Source: an uncultured Prevotella sp. (lineage in GTDB: Bacteria > Bacteroidota > Bacteroidia > Bacteroidales > Bacteroidaceae). Taken from it: DNA of 64,000 nucleotides. Shown here one piece after another: positions 53,402 through 63,370 of this stretch. A program made the translations under genes and the position numbers. Position 1 is the first letter of the stretch. Each line of letters begins with the position of its first letter. Below the pieces are notes generated by a model. The model was not told where the DNA came from, did not search any database, and saw only the letters and a list, made by a program, of their open reading frames with translations. The DNA lies in assembly GCA_944321295.1 (NCBI GenBank), contig CALUKU010000008.1, positions 16,516 to 80,515 of the forward strand. The letters run 5' to 3'.

Positions 53402-56400
53402 ATGAAAAAGACATTCGTTTCGCTGCTTATGATATTATCCCTTTTGCCCGCCCTTGCAGCCGGCGACGGCTATGACAAGCTGTGGAAGAAAGTGGACGAG
53501 ACCGTCAAGAAAGACCTGCCCAAGACGCAAATCAGCCTGCTGGAACAAATATCAGCCAAGGCTGAGGCCGGGCGCGACTACGGCCAGATGCTTAAGGCCG
53601 AGTGGCAGGCGATGAGGGCGTGGTGGACAATCTCGCCCGACTCGCTGCTCCCGCAAATCTCACGCATGGAGCGCAGGGCCGCCGCCTACGAGCAGACCGA
53701 CCCCGCACTGGCCGCCGTGTGCTACGCCGCGCTGGGCAAGACGTGCGCTGAAAACCGTTGGCGGATAAAGGAGGACAACGCCACCATGGGCGAATATAAA
53801 AGAAAAGCTGTAGAAAATCCCGCCCTGCTGGCGCAGCAGAAGGCCGAGGCTTACGTGCCTTTTGTCGTTAAAGGCCGCGACGCCGCCATATTCGACGGCG
53901 ACCTGCTGAGCCTCATCGGCTACACCGTCGGCGCGTATAAGGAGATGCACGATTATTACGCCACTACGCCGAACCGTGCCGCCACGCTGCTGACGGCGCT
54001 CGAAATGGTGAAAGAGCAGGCCCGCGAAAGCGGCGAGGCGCGCGTCCGCAAGATGGAGGGTTCGGCTTACGTTGCCTCGCTCGACTCGCTCGTCGGCCTC
54101 TACGGCGACCTGCCCGCGTGTGCAGAGGTGGCTATGGAACGTTACTCGTTTATGGAGCGTTGCGGCGTTTCAGCCAAGGACTTGGTGGCTTATGCCAACG
54201 ACGCCATGGCCCGTTGGGGGGCGTGGCCGCGTGCGGCGGAGTTTCGTAATGCCGTGAAGCGGCTTGAAAATCCGATGTTCCGTGTTAACGTCAACAGTGA
54301 AGTGTTCATGACGGACATGCCCGTGACGGCTAATATCAAGTTTAGAAACATTGGTTCGCTGACGTTCACGCTGACGCGCATTAATGTTGACGGCACGGAG
54401 GATGGCAATCCCGATGACGAAAAGACATATAAACGGCTGAAGGCGAAGGCCGCCGGCACGGCTGCGCAGACGTTGCGCCGCACTTACGAAGGACACGCTG
54501 CTTACGAAATGGTGGAAGACTCAGTTGCCCTCGGCGGACTGTCGGCCGGCGTCTATCTGCTTGAGGCCGTATCCGATAAGAAAGGCGTCGGTACGGGGCG
54601 CAGCCTTGTTTACGTTTCAGATATGTACCTCGTCCGTCAAAATTTACCGGGCGATAAGGTGCGCGTTGCCGTGCTTAACGCCAAGACCGGACAGCCTGTG
54701 GCCGGCGCAAAAGTTGCTTGTTCGTATTATAAGGTTCGTAACAATTCCAGTGATGCATGTAGCACGAGCATTGTGACGTGCGGTGCTGACGGCGAAACCG
54801 TGTTACAGCTGAATAAGCGTAACCTCGAATCAATGCGTGCTTACACTCCGACGGACAATTATATGCCTTGGGTTTACGCTTACGGAAACTTCAGATATTA
54901 TGAGGCTGACGTCGACCGTGAAAGCCTTTCGCTATATACGGATCGTAAAATTTACCGCCCCGGGCAGACCGTTCGTGTGGCAGGACTGCTTTATAGTAAC
55001 GTCGGCGACAGCCGTAAGGCTATAGACGGCCGCACCATTACGCTGGTGATGAAAGACGTCAACTTAAAGACGGTGGCGGAGAAGACTGCCGTGACCGACG
55101 CCTTTGGCACATTGTCGGCGGAGTTCGTGCTGCCTAAGGGCGAGCTTACGGGCACGTTCTCAATACATTCTAACGACGCCGCTAACGGCTATGTCAACTT
55201 CCGTGTGGAGGAATATAAACGTCCTGCGTTTTACGTCGAGTTTGATGATGTAAAAGAAAAATATGAAAACGGCGACACTATTGTCGTCACAGGCCGTGCC
55301 AAGACTTATGCCGGAGTGCCTGTGCAGGGAGCTAAGGTGAAGTACACGGTTGACCGCAACGCGGCTCTTTGGTGGCGTTTCAGTTACTATGGTGGCTATG
55401 ATGATGTTTTAGGAAATGGCTATATGGCCGAGGGTGAAACCGTTACCGATGGAAAAGGTGAGTTCAAGGTGAAAATGCCTATGGTGCTTCCTAAGTGGGA
55501 AAAAACTGATACCGGCGCAAGCCCTGATGGCTCTTACCGCATTGCCCGCTTCTATAATTTCACTGTTGAAGCCGATGTGACTGACCAGGCGGGCGAAACC
55601 CATAACGGCGAACTTACGTTGCCGCTTGGTTCAAAGCCTACGGCTTTCGATTGTAATATGCCGTCCAAGTCGCTGCGCGATAGTTTGAAGACGCTGAAAT
55701 TCACTCTGAAGAACTCTGCCGGCAACGACATCCCGGGTGACGTCACTTATACGGTAAGCGGCGTCAGCGGTACGTTCACGGCTAAGGCAAACGAGGAAAC
55801 AAAACTCACTTGGGCTACCGCCGCCTTGTTGTCGTCAGGTAAGCACACGCTGACGGCAGTTTGCGGCACGGACACCGTGCGCCAAGACTTCGTGGTGTTC
55901 AGTTATGATGATGTCAAGCCTTGTGTTGACACGCCCGACTGGTTCTATCTTTCTGCCGAACAGTTTCCACGCGACGGAGCCCCTGTGTATATGCAGTTTG
56001 GCTCATCGCGTAACGATGTACACGTGCTTTACACTGTAATATCGGGCGAAAAGCTGCTAAAGAGCGGTACGCTCGATTTGAGCGACGCCGTGAAGACCGT
56101 CAAGTTGGCTTATAAGGAAGAATATGGCACGGGCTTGCTGATTAATCTTATTTGGGTGAAAGATGGTGAGGCGTATTCTCACAGCATGGGCATTAAAAAG
56201 CCCGAGCCTGACAAACGCCTTGTGACGAAGTGGACTACGTTCCGCGACAGACTTACGCCCGGGCAGCAGGAAGAGTGGACGCTCAATGTGACACACCCTG
56301 ACGGCAAGCCTGCCAGTGCCCAACTTTTGGCTACGATGTATGACGCTTCGCTCGATCAGATAATGCCGTTCTCGTGGTCGTTCAACAACAATTTTTATTA

Positions 56401-59050
56401 TTCCCTGCCTTATACGCGATGGAATGCCTCAGGTTTCAATAATATATTACTTAACAACATTGCTGAGTTGAAGTTGTCAGAAGTGCCTGTATTGGACTTT
56501 GGAATGATGGAAACTACATTCGTTTTTTCACGTTATGGCGATGTGCTGGAGGTACGGTTGGAGTCGCAACAGGAAGGTTTGGACGAGTATGAAGTTATTG
56601 GATATGCCACAAGAACGCTACGCATTAGGGGAGGAATGAACGTTTCAAAGGGGCTTGCTGCGTCGGCTGCGTCGATGATGAAGAACAAAGCGATGGTGAA
56701 GGATGAGTATTTGACTGTTTCAAACGCCGCAGGAGATGACGAAGAGTTGGTTGATACAGCCATGATTGTTGATGAGGACGGCGCAGGTGTGGGGCGGAAC
56801 GTGCAGCTCCGCGAGAACCTTAACGAAACGGCCTTCTTTTATCCTGCATTATATACTGACTCCACGGGCAATATTTCGGTTAAATTCACGTTGCCTGAGA
56901 GTGTTACTACGTGGCGGTTCATGGGCCTCGCCCACGACAAGGATATGAACAACGGCCTGATTGACGCTAAGGCCGTGGCGTCAAAGAAGGTGATGGTGCA
57001 GCCTAACATGCCGCGCTTCGTGCGCGTTGGCGACCGTGCGTCGATAGCCGCCCGCATAATCAATACGTCTGGCGACGCAGTCAAGGGCACTGCCGTCATG
57101 CAACTCGTCGACCCCGAAACGGAGAAGGTTGTCGTCGAGATGAAGAAGAAATTTGTGGTTGACGCCGACTCTACGGGCAGTGTTTCGTTCAACTATTATC
57201 CCGACGCCAACCGCCCGCTGCTCGTTTGCCGCATCTATGCCGAGGGCAAGGACTTCAGCGACGGCGAACAGCATTACCTGCCGGTTTTGTCAGACGCCGA
57301 GCTGGTTACCACGACCGTGCCGTTCACACAGCACGGGCCGGGCGTTAAGACCATTGACCTGAAGCCGCTGTTCCCCGAAGGCGGACGCAACGAAAAGCTC
57401 ACCATAGAGTACACCAACAATCCTGCGTGGCTCATGGTGCAGACCTTACCTTATATAAATAACGCGCGCGAGGACAACGCCGTGAGCCTTGCCGCCGCAT
57501 ATTACGCCAACAGCGTGAGCGCATACTTGATGAAGCAGTCGCCGAGAATTAAGTCGGTGTTCGAGCAGTGGAAGCGTGAGGCCGGACAGGAAAGCCTCGC
57601 AAGCAGCCTTGAACGCAATCAGGAGCTGAAGGACATGCTGCTCGACGAAACACCGTGGGTGGCCGACGCCGACCGCGAGAGCGACCAGAAGCAGCTGCTT
57701 GCCAACTATTTTGACGAGGCGACGATTGCCAACAACCTTTCGTCAACGCTCGACAAGCTGCGCAAACTGCAGAGCGCGGCCGACGGTTCGTGGTGCTGGT
57801 GGCCGGGCATGCCTTACGGCTCGCCTTCATTGACGGCAAGTGTCGTTGAAACGCTGGTGCGCCTTGACAAGATGACCGGCGGCGACGCAGCTTCAAAGCA
57901 GATGGTTGATAAGGCCATGAAGTATCTCGGAGGCATTGTCGTGAAAGAGGTTGCGGAGATGAAGGAGCGTGAAAAGGCCGGTAAGCCGGTCTACGTCATT
58001 TGGGACAACGCCGTGCGTTATCTCTACATTAGTGCGCTTAGCGACAGGAAGCTGACCGCCGACGAGCGTGCCGCCGCTGACTATATAATAAATAAGGTGA
58101 AGCAGAACAACACCGGACTCAACCTTTACAACAAGGCGCTGATGGCCGTCGTGCTTGCCGACAGGGGCGAGAAGCAACTTGCCGGAGAGTATGTCAAGAG
58201 CCTTGACGAGTACACCGTGACCACCGAAGAGCTTGGGCGCTATTATGATTCGCCGCGGGCCGGTTACAGTTGGTTCGACTACCGCATACCTACACAGGTT
58301 GCGGCGATTGAAGCCATGACGCTTGTCGATGCGCAAGGATATGACGGCGAGATTGACTCCATGAAGCGTTGGCTGCTCCAGCAGAAGCGTGTGCAGGGTT
58401 GGGATACACCCATCAATACGGTAAATGCCGTTTACGCCTTCCTCAACGGCAATGCCGCCGTGCTTGAAAGTAGGGCCGAAACCATGCTCGCCGTTGACGG
58501 CAAGCAGCTCGAACTGCCGCAGGCCTCAGCCGGACTCGGCTATGTCAAGACTTCGGAAAGCTATGACGAGGGCGGCGTTTTCACGGCGACGAAGACTTCG
58601 GAAGGCACTTCTTGGGGTGCTGTTTACGCCCAGTCGGTTCAGAAGACGTCGTCAATCGCTCCGTCGTCGGCCGGTATTAGCGTTACGAGAGAAGTCGTTA
58701 CTGCCGACGGCAAGCCTGCATCTGCTATCATGACGGGTGACCGTGTGAAGGTGCGCATAACCATACGCACCGACCGCGACTATGATTACGTACAAGTAAA
58801 GGATAAGCGTGCCGCCTGCATGGAGCCTGTCAGCCAGCTCAGCGGTTACCGCTCGGGTTACTATTGCGCGCCGAAGGATAACGCCACTTGTTATTATTTC
58901 GACCGCTTGAGCAAGGGAACGCACGTCATAGAAACCGAGTATTACGCCGACCGTCAGGGCCGTTACGAAACTGGAACGTGCACCGTGCAGTGCGCTTACG
59001 CTCCTGAATACTCGGCAAGAGCAGCATCGCTGTCCATTGAAGTAAAATAA
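53402..59050 (+). CDS. Bacterial alpha-2-macroglobulin family protein, lacking the thioester
   Basis: An 1882-residue secreted protein (signal peptide MKKTFVSLLMILSLLPALAAG; ATG 53396 also possible). A helical N-terminal region is followed by a series of MG beta-sandwich domains. Then come the bait-region equivalent, the A2M domain (ENLNETAFFYPALYTDSTGNISVKFTLPESVTTWRFMGLAHD) and the alpha-alpha toroid near residues 1350-1650. Thioester-containing relatives have PYGCxEQ; the matching position here reads PYINNARED, so no covalent trapping. Members inhibit proteases or guard the periplasm. It shares an operon with DUF1573, 8 nt downstream. Confidence 0.92.
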   Translation: MKKTFVSLLMILSLLPALAAGDGYDKLWKKVDETVKKDLPKTQISLLEQISAKAEAGRDYGQMLKAEWQAMRAWWTISPDSLLPQISRMERRAAAYEQTDPALAAVCYAALGKTCAENRWRIKEDNATMGEYKRKAVENPALLAQQKAEAYVPFVVKGRDAAIFDGDLLSLIGYTVGAYKEMHDYYATTPNRAATLLTALEMVKEQARESGEARVRKMEGSAYVASLDSLVGLYGDLPACAEVAMERYSFMERCGVSAKDLVAYANDAMARWGAWPRAAEFRNAVKRLENPMFRVNVNSEVFMTDMPVTANIKFRNIGSLTFTLTRINVDGTEDGNPDDEKTYKRLKAKAAGTAAQTLRRTYEGHAAYEMVEDSVALGGLSAGVYLLEAVSDKKGVGTGRSLVYVSDMYLVRQNLPGDKVRVAVLNAKTGQPVAGAKVACSYYKVRNNSSDACSTSIVTCGADGETVLQLNKRNLESMRAYTPTDNYMPWVYAYGNFRYYEADVDRESLSLYTDRKIYRPGQTVRVAGLLYSNVGDSRKAIDGRTITLVMKDVNLKTVAEKTAVTDAFGTLSAEFVLPKGELTGTFSIHSNDAANGYVNFRVEEYKRPAFYVEFDDVKEKYENGDTIVVTGRAKTYAGVPVQGAKVKYTVDRNAALWWRFSYYGGYDDVLGNGYMAEGETVTDGKGEFKVKMPMVLPKWEKTDTGASPDGSYRIARFYNFTVEADVTDQAGETHNGELTLPLGSKPTAFDCNMPSKSLRDSLKTLKFTLKNSAGNDIPGDVTYTVSGVSGTFTAKANEETKLTWATAALLSSGKHTLTAVCGTDTVRQDFVVFSYDDVKPCVDTPDWFYLSAEQFPRDGAPVYMQFGSSRNDVHVLYTVISGEKLLKSGTLDLSDAVKTVKLAYKEEYGTGLLINLIWVKDGEAYSHSMGIKKPEPDKRLVTKWTTFRDRLTPGQQEEWTLNVTHPDGKPASAQLLATMYDASLDQIMPFSWSFNNNFYYSLPYTRWNASGFNNILLNNIAELKLSEVPVLDFGMMETTFVFSRYGDVLEVRLESQQEGLDEYEVIGYATRTLRIRGGMNVSKGLAASAASMMKNKAMVKDEYLTVSNAAGDDEELVDTAMIVDEDGAGVGRNVQLRENLNETAFFYPALYTDSTGNISVKFTLPESVTTWRFMGLAHDKDMNNGLIDAKAVASKKVMVQPNMPRFVRVGDRASIAARIINTSGDAVKGTAVMQLVDPETEKVVVEMKKKFVVDADSTGSVSFNYYPDANRPLLVCRIYAEGKDFSDGEQHYLPVLSDAELVTTTVPFTQHGPGVKTIDLKPLFPEGGRNEKLTIEYTNNPAWLMVQTLPYINNAREDNAVSLAAAYYANSVSAYLMKQSPRIKSVFEQWKREAGQESLASSLERNQELKDMLLDETPWVADADRESDQKQLLANYFDEATIANNLSSTLDKLRKLQSAADGSWCWWPGMPYGSPSLTASVVETLVRLDKMTGGDAASKQMVDKAMKYLGGIVVKEVAEMKEREKAGKPVYVIWDNAVRYLYISALSDRKLTADERAAADYIINKVKQNNTGLNLYNKALMAVVLADRGEKQLAGEYVKSLDEYTVTTEELGRYYDSPRAGYSWFDYRIPTQVAAIEAMTLVDAQGYDGEIDSMKRWLLQQKRVQGWDTPINTVNAVYAFLNGNAAVLESRAETMLAVDGKQLELPQASAGLGYVKTSESYDEGGVFTATKTSEGTSWGAVYAQSVQKTSSIAPSSAGISVTREVVTADGKPASAIMTGDRVKVRITIRTDRDYDYVQVKDKRAACMEPVSQLSGYRSGYYCAPKDNATCYYFDRLSKGTHVIETEYYADRQGRYETGTCTVQCAYAPEYSARAASLSIEVK

Positions 59051-59058
59051 TATTTGAT

Positions 59059-60120
59059 ATGAAAAGAAACGTTATATTGGCCGTATTGCTGGCTTCTGCC
59101 GCCCTTGAGGCGTCGGCCCAGCGCATATCGGCAAAGCATGAGGTGATTGATTGCGGCAACGTCTTGTATGAAAGTCCTGTTACCGCGAAGTTCGAACTAC
59201 GCAATAAAGGCAACGATTTGATTATAGACACGGTGCGGACGAGCTGCGATTGCGTCGTGGCTGATTATCCCAAGGGCACCATTGCGAAGGGTGACAACTT
59301 CATGGTTGAGGTTACTTTTGACGCCCGTCAGTTAGGACATTTCTATAAGGAGGCGGCTATTTACAGCAACGCCTCCGACAAACCTTTCTACTTGACGATG
59401 AAAGGCGTCGTGGTAGACCATGTTACCGACTTCACGGGAGTTTACGATTACGCTCTCGGCGACGTGCGTGCCGACAAGAATAATATTGAGTTCGACGACG
59501 TTAACCTTGGCGAAATGCCCACCCAGAAGATACACTTCGTCAACAACGGAACGACCAATGTCACTCCCGTTGTCATGCATCTGCCGAATTATCTCACGGC
59601 TGACGTGTCGCCGGAAACCGTCGCTCCGGGCCATGCAGGCACCGTTTCCATCACGCTTAACTCAAGCAAGCTGCGCAGTTACGGCCTGACGCAATCGTCG
59701 GTTTACCTCGGAATGTTCCCCGGCGATAAGGTCGGCGAGGACAAGGAGATTTCAGTTTCGGCCGTGTTGCTGCCCGAGTTCAGGAACATGTCTGAAACCC
59801 AACGGCTCAACGCGCCTGTAATGAAGCTGTCAGCCGAAACCCTCGACCTTGGCGAGTTCGGCGACAAGGACGAGAAAGACGGTACCATCATAATAGAAAA
59901 CCAGGGCCGCAGCCGTCTGAACATCAGTTCGATGCAGATGTTTACGGCAGGACTTAAGGTACGCCTTAACAAGTCGCGCCTCGACCCGGGCGAGTCTGCG
60001 CGGCTTAAAATCACCGCCTATAAGAAGCATTTGAAGAACGCAAGGAGCAAGCCGCGCGTGCTTATGATAACCAACGACCCCAATAAGTCGAAAGTAGTGA
60101 TACATGTTAAAGTGAAATAA
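59059..60120 (+). CDS. DUF1573 (ASH-like) secreted protein
   Basis: A 353-residue exported protein (signal peptide MKRNVILAVLLASAALEASA) made of beta-sandwich repeats. DUF1573 features are AKHEVIDCGNVLYESPVTAKFELRNKGND and RTSCDCVVADYPKGTIAKGD; a second copy is at ETLDLGEFGDKDEKDGTIIIENQGRSRLNISS. Probably a binding or scaffold protein of the envelope. Starts 8 nt after alpha-2-macroglobulin and ends 7 nt before meaB, so all three are likely co-transcribed. Confidence 0.88.
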   Translation: MKRNVILAVLLASAALEASAQRISAKHEVIDCGNVLYESPVTAKFELRNKGNDLIIDTVRTSCDCVVADYPKGTIAKGDNFMVEVTFDARQLGHFYKEAAIYSNASDKPFYLTMKGVVVDHVTDFTGVYDYALGDVRADKNNIEFDDVNLGEMPTQKIHFVNNGTTNVTPVVMHLPNYLTADVSPETVAPGHAGTVSITLNSSKLRSYGLTQSSVYLGMFPGDKVGEDKEISVSAVLLPEFRNMSETQRLNAPVMKLSAETLDLGEFGDKDEKDGTIIIENQGRSRLNISSMQMFTAGLKVRLNKSRLDPGESARLKITAYKKHLKNARSKPRVLMITNDPNKSKVVIHVKVK

Positions 60121-60127
60121 AATCATC

Positions 60128-61219
60128 ATGGAACATCCCGAAAACAGCAAGGAATACAAAGGCCTAATGGTAAACTCAGGCGTGGAGCAGCCCGCCATAG
60201 TGAACCCCTACCTGAAGCGCGGACGCTTCAAGCGGCGTGAGTTGTCGGTGGGCGACATGGTTGAAGGCATACTTAAAGGCAACGTGACCATCCTTAGCCA
60301 GGCAGTCACGCTGATAGAGAGCGTCAACCCCGACCATCAGGCCAAGGCGCAGGAGGTTATTGAGAAATGTCTGCCTTATAGCGGAAACTCGTTCCGCATA
60401 GGCATTAGCGGCGTGCCAGGAGCCGGCAAGAGCACGTCGATAGATCAGTTTGGCGTCCATGTGCTTGAGCGTTTCGGCGGAAAGCTTGCCGTGTTGGCCA
60501 TCGACCCGAGTTCGGAGCGTTCGAAGGGCAGCATACTCGGCGACAAGACGCGCATGGAGAAGCTGTCCGTTCATCCCGACGCCTTCATCCGTCCCAGTCC
60601 TACGGCCGGTTCTTTAGGCGGCGTGGCGCGCAAGACGAGGGAAACGATAATACTCTGCGAGGCGGCCGGTTACGACAAGATATTCGTTGAAACGGTAGGA
60701 GTGGGACAGAGCGAAACGGCCTGCCACTCAATGGTAGACTTCTTCCTGCTCATCCAGCTTGCCGGCACCGGCGACGAGCTGCAAGGCATAAAGCGAGGCA
60801 TAATGGAAATATCCGACGGCATAGTGATTAACAAATGCGACGGCGAGAATGTAGACAAGTGCCACCTTGCGGCACGAAACTTCCGCAACGCGCTGCATTT
60901 CTTCCCTGCCCCCGAGAGCGGCTGGCAGCCCAAGGTGTTGTGTTACAGCGGATTTTACGGCACCGGCGTTAAGGAGATATGGGACATGGTGTATGAGTAT
61001 TTAGACTTCGTGAAAGGCAACGGCTATTTCGCTTACCGCCGCAATGAGCAAAGCAAATACTGGATGTACGAAAGCATTAACGAGCACCTCCGCGCCAATT
61101 TCTACAACAACGCGGCCATACAGCAGCGCCTTAAGGAAGCCGAGCGCTCCGTGCTTGCCGGCGAACGCACGAGCTTCGCGGCGGCTAAGGAGTTGCTGGA
61201 TGTGTATTTTAATAATTGA
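60128..61219 (+). CDS. meaB: Methylmalonyl-CoA mutase-associated GTPase MeaB
   Basis: A 363-residue G3E-family GTPase that loads and protects the B12 cofactor of methylmalonyl-CoA mutase in the succinate/propionate pathway. Walker A is GVPGAGKST, switch regions AIDPSSERSKGSILGDKTRM and ETVGVGQSE, and the base motif NKCD. The C-terminal dimerisation arm is present (residues 300-363). The mutase genes are not in this window. Together with nrdJ it shows use of B12 by the host. Confidence 0.96.
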   Translation: MEHPENSKEYKGLMVNSGVEQPAIVNPYLKRGRFKRRELSVGDMVEGILKGNVTILSQAVTLIESVNPDHQAKAQEVIEKCLPYSGNSFRIGISGVPGAGKSTSIDQFGVHVLERFGGKLAVLAIDPSSERSKGSILGDKTRMEKLSVHPDAFIRPSPTAGSLGGVARKTRETIILCEAAGYDKIFVETVGVGQSETACHSMVDFFLLIQLAGTGDELQGIKRGIMEISDGIVINKCDGENVDKCHLAARNFRNALHFFPAPESGWQPKVLCYSGFYGTGVKEIWDMVYEYLDFVKGNGYFAYRRNEQSKYWMYESINEHLRANFYNNAAIQQRLKEAERSVLAGERTSFAAAKELLDVYFNN

Positions 61220-61222
61220 ATT

Positions 61223-61340
61223 TATAGAATTTAAAGAAGTTATGGAAGTTAGAGCCATTACCGGAAAGGTCGTAACTGAACGATTTGATTTACATTTTGC
61301 CTTAACTTCCATAACTTCCTTAAGCTCTTTAACTTCCCAA
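61223..61340. repeat. Hairpin with GAAGTTATGG-type arms between meaB and ispH
   Basis: A perfect 16-bp inverted repeat (61236-61251 and 61303-61318, arm GAAGTTATGGAAGTTA). Partial copies (TTAAAGAAGTT, CTTTAACTTCC) lie outside. It ends a few bases before the ispH start. Confidence 0.75.
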
Positions 61341-61345
61341 AAATA

Positions 61346-62197
61346 ATGCAAATAGAGATAGACAGCGGCAGCGGGTTCTGTTTCGGCGTGACCACTGCCA
61401 TACGCAAGGCCGAGGAAGAGCTGTCGGCCGGCAAGACGCTTTATTGCCTCGGCGACATCGTGCATAACGGAATGGAGTGTGAGCGGTTGCGCCGCATGGG
61501 GCTGATAACCATCAACCACGACGAGCTGAGCCGCCTGCACGATGTAAAGGTGCTGCTGCGCGCCCACGGCGAACCGCCCGAAACATACGAAACGGCGCGG
61601 CGTAACAACATCGAGATAATCGACGCCACGTGCCCCGTAGTGCTGCAGTTGCAACGCAGGATAAAGCAGAAGTTCGACTCTAACCCCGACGCCCAGATTG
61701 TTATTTTCGGCAAACCGGGCCATGCCGAGGTGCTCGGCTTGGTGGGGCAGACCAGCGGCCGCGCCATCGTAGTGGCCAATCTTGACGACGTGAAGAGGCT
61801 TGACTTCACGCGCGACATTTTCCTTTATTCACAGACGACGAAGTCGCTCGACGAGTTCCACCTCATCATCGACTACATCTCCGAACACATCTCGCCCGAG
61901 GCCACGTTCAAGAGCTTCGACACTATTTGCCGTCAGGTGGCCAACCGCATGCCCAACATCAGCGCGTTCGCCATGAAGCACGACCTGATACTTTTCGTCT
62001 GCGGGCGCAAGAGCAGCAACGGGCGCGTGCTGTTCAACGAGTGTAAGAGCGTCAATCCTAACAGCCATCTCATCGAAGGACCCGAAGAGATAAACCCTTC
62101 GTGGACCGATGGCGTGCAGACCATCGGCATATGCGGTGCCACGAGCACGCCAAAATGGCTCATGGAGAAGTGCCGCGACAGGCTTATGGAAAGGTGA
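61346..62197 (+). CDS. ispH: 4-hydroxy-3-methylbut-2-enyl diphosphate reductase
   Basis: A 283-residue iron-sulfur enzyme catalysing the last step of the MEP isoprenoid pathway, giving isopentenyl and dimethylallyl diphosphate. The three cluster cysteines are C12 (SGFCFGV), C96 (DATCPVV) and C195 (DTICRQ). Conserved RAHGEPP and GKPGHAEVLGLVGQT are present. The usual C-terminal TAGAS segment reads GICGATSTP, a variant seen in Bacteroidetes. The stop codon lies in the arm of a hairpin shared with the convergent YgbA-like gene. Confidence 0.96.
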   Translation: MQIEIDSGSGFCFGVTTAIRKAEEELSAGKTLYCLGDIVHNGMECERLRRMGLITINHDELSRLHDVKVLLRAHGEPPETYETARRNNIEIIDATCPVVLQLQRRIKQKFDSNPDAQIVIFGKPGHAEVLGLVGQTSGRAIVVANLDDVKRLDFTRDIFLYSQTTKSLDEFHLIIDYISEHISPEATFKSFDTICRQVANRMPNISAFAMKHDLILFVCGRKSSNGRVLFNECKSVNPNSHLIEGPEEINPSWTDGVQTIGICGATSTPKWLMEKCRDRLMER

Positions 62198-62275
62198 AAA
62201 GGCGGGAAAGTGAGAAGGTGAGGTTCTTTATTTGTAAATCTCGCCTTCTCACTTTCCCGCCTCTCACCTTCTTTT
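62191..62275. repeat. Hairpin containing the stop codons of both convergent genes
   Basis: A perfect 18-bp inverted repeat (62201-62218 and 62244-62261, arm GGCGGGAAAGTGAGAAGG). It is extended outward by GGTGA (62193-62197) and TCACC (62264-62268). The ispH stop TGA and the YgbA-like stop TGA are both the TGA of an AGGTGA word in these arms. Confidence 0.8.
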
Positions 62276-62572
62276 CAGTTCCCTCAAAAGATGTTTTACG
62301 GCAATTATCGGGTGGTATAAAATCATTCGTGGCCCGGCGTAGCGCATAATCTCGCTTATGCGCCGCCTCATTTCCGGGCGGTAACAATGCACCGGGCACT
62401 GGCGGCAGGTGGGCTTATTCTCGCCGAACTTGCACTTTGCGAGCCGCTCGTCGGCATACCTTATAAGCGCCTTACATTCGTCGCAAAGCTCCCTGTTACC
62501 CTCTTTCCGTCGGCAGTACAAGGCTGTCATCAGCCTCACCGTGCGCCTTTCGGCGTCAATTCGTGACGTCAT
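62264..62572 (-). CDS. YgbA-like nitrous oxide-stimulated promoter family protein
   Basis: A 102-residue cysteine-rich protein matching the YgbA_NO family. The conserved pattern is YCRRKEG...[41 protein letters not shown], ending in [21 protein letters not shown]. The cysteines likely bind a metal or cluster. In enterobacteria ygbA is linked to recovery from nitric oxide stress; its molecular role is unsettled. Its start overlaps the xpt stop (ATGA), so the pair is translationally coupled. Confidence 0.87.
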   Translation of the reverse strand: MTSRIDAERRTVRLMTALYCRRKEGNRELCDECKALIRYADERLAKCKFGENKPTCRQCPVHCYRPEMRRRISEIMRYAGPRMILYHPIIAVKHLLRELKRR

Positions 62573-63141
62573 TGCCTTCTGATTTTTATTTTGTTGTCGT
62601 CAAGGCTATCAATTATCGCGAGCGACTCCACGTGTATTCCTGCCGTGCGCAGCGCGTCGCCGCCGTGCTGGAAGGCTTTCTCTATGATGAAGCCCATGCC
62701 CGCAAGCTCCGCTCCCGCTTGTCTTATTAGGTCAATAATGCCTTTCGCGGCGTTTCCGTTGGCAAGGAAGTCGTCGATGAACAGCATGCGGTCGCCCGGC
62801 CCTATGAACTCTTTGCTTACGCAGATGTCATAGTTGTGCTTTTTAGTAAACGAGTAGACCGTCGTGCTGAGCATGCCGTCCATCGTCACGGGCTTTTTCT
62901 TTTTGGCGAACACTACGGGCAGCCCCGTCACGTAGCCCGTCATTATCGCCGGCGCAATGCCGCTGGCCTCAATCGTCAATATCTTGTTAGCGCCGTCGGC
63001 CTTGAAGCGCCGCGCCATCTCGTCGGCCACGGCCTTCATCAGCGCCGGGTCCATCTGGTGGTTGATGAAGCTGTCCACCTTAAGCGTTCCGCCGTCAAGG
63101 CATTTGCCGTCGCGCATTATTCTGTCTTCCAGTATTTTCAT
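62569..63141 (-). CDS. xpt: Xanthine phosphoribosyltransferase
   Basis: A 190-residue enzyme of the type I phosphoribosyltransferase fold that salvages xanthine to XMP. The N terminus [32 protein letters not shown] is the Xpt signature. [10 protein letters not shown] binds base or phosphate, and [15 protein letters not shown] is the PRPP loop. Preceded by two TATCTTTG boxes in a 66-bp tandem repeat, and coupled to the YgbA-like gene downstream. Confidence 0.96.
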   Translation of the reverse strand: MKILEDRIMRDGKCLDGGTLKVDSFINHQMDPALMKAVADEMARRFKADGANKILTIEASGIAPAIMTGYVTGLPVVFAKKKKPVTMDGMLSTTVYSFTKKHNYDICVSKEFIGPGDRMLFIDDFLANGNAAKGIIDLIRQAGAELAGMGFIIEKAFQHGGDALRTAGIHVESLAIIDSLDDNKIKIRRQ

Positions 63142-63188
63142 TCTGTAAAAGTAATATGACGTCTGTAAATATTTTGTTCTTCTCCGTG

Positions 63189-63262
63189 CAAAGATAATGC
63201 CAGCGAGAGGAATGTAAGCTTGCTTACTAATTCCCGAGTGCAGCTTATCTTATGCAAAGATA
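63189..63262 (-). repeat. 66-bp promoter repeat upstream of xpt (inverted copy)
   Basis: Two TATCTTTG boxes on the minus strand (63189-63196 and 63255-63262), 66 bp apart. Between them is the palindrome GTAAGCTTGCTTAC. Same sequence family as 42669-42812, here oriented toward xpt; the nearer box is 48 nt before its ATG and is the likely promoter. Confidence 0.8.
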
Positions 63263-63370
63263 CAGATTTTATGTTTAACGGCAATGTCCGTGCCCGTCTG
63301 TTTTCGTGTGTTGGATTAATTTGGAAATTGTTTTATGACATTTAGATTACAACTGCAGCGCACATCCTCG

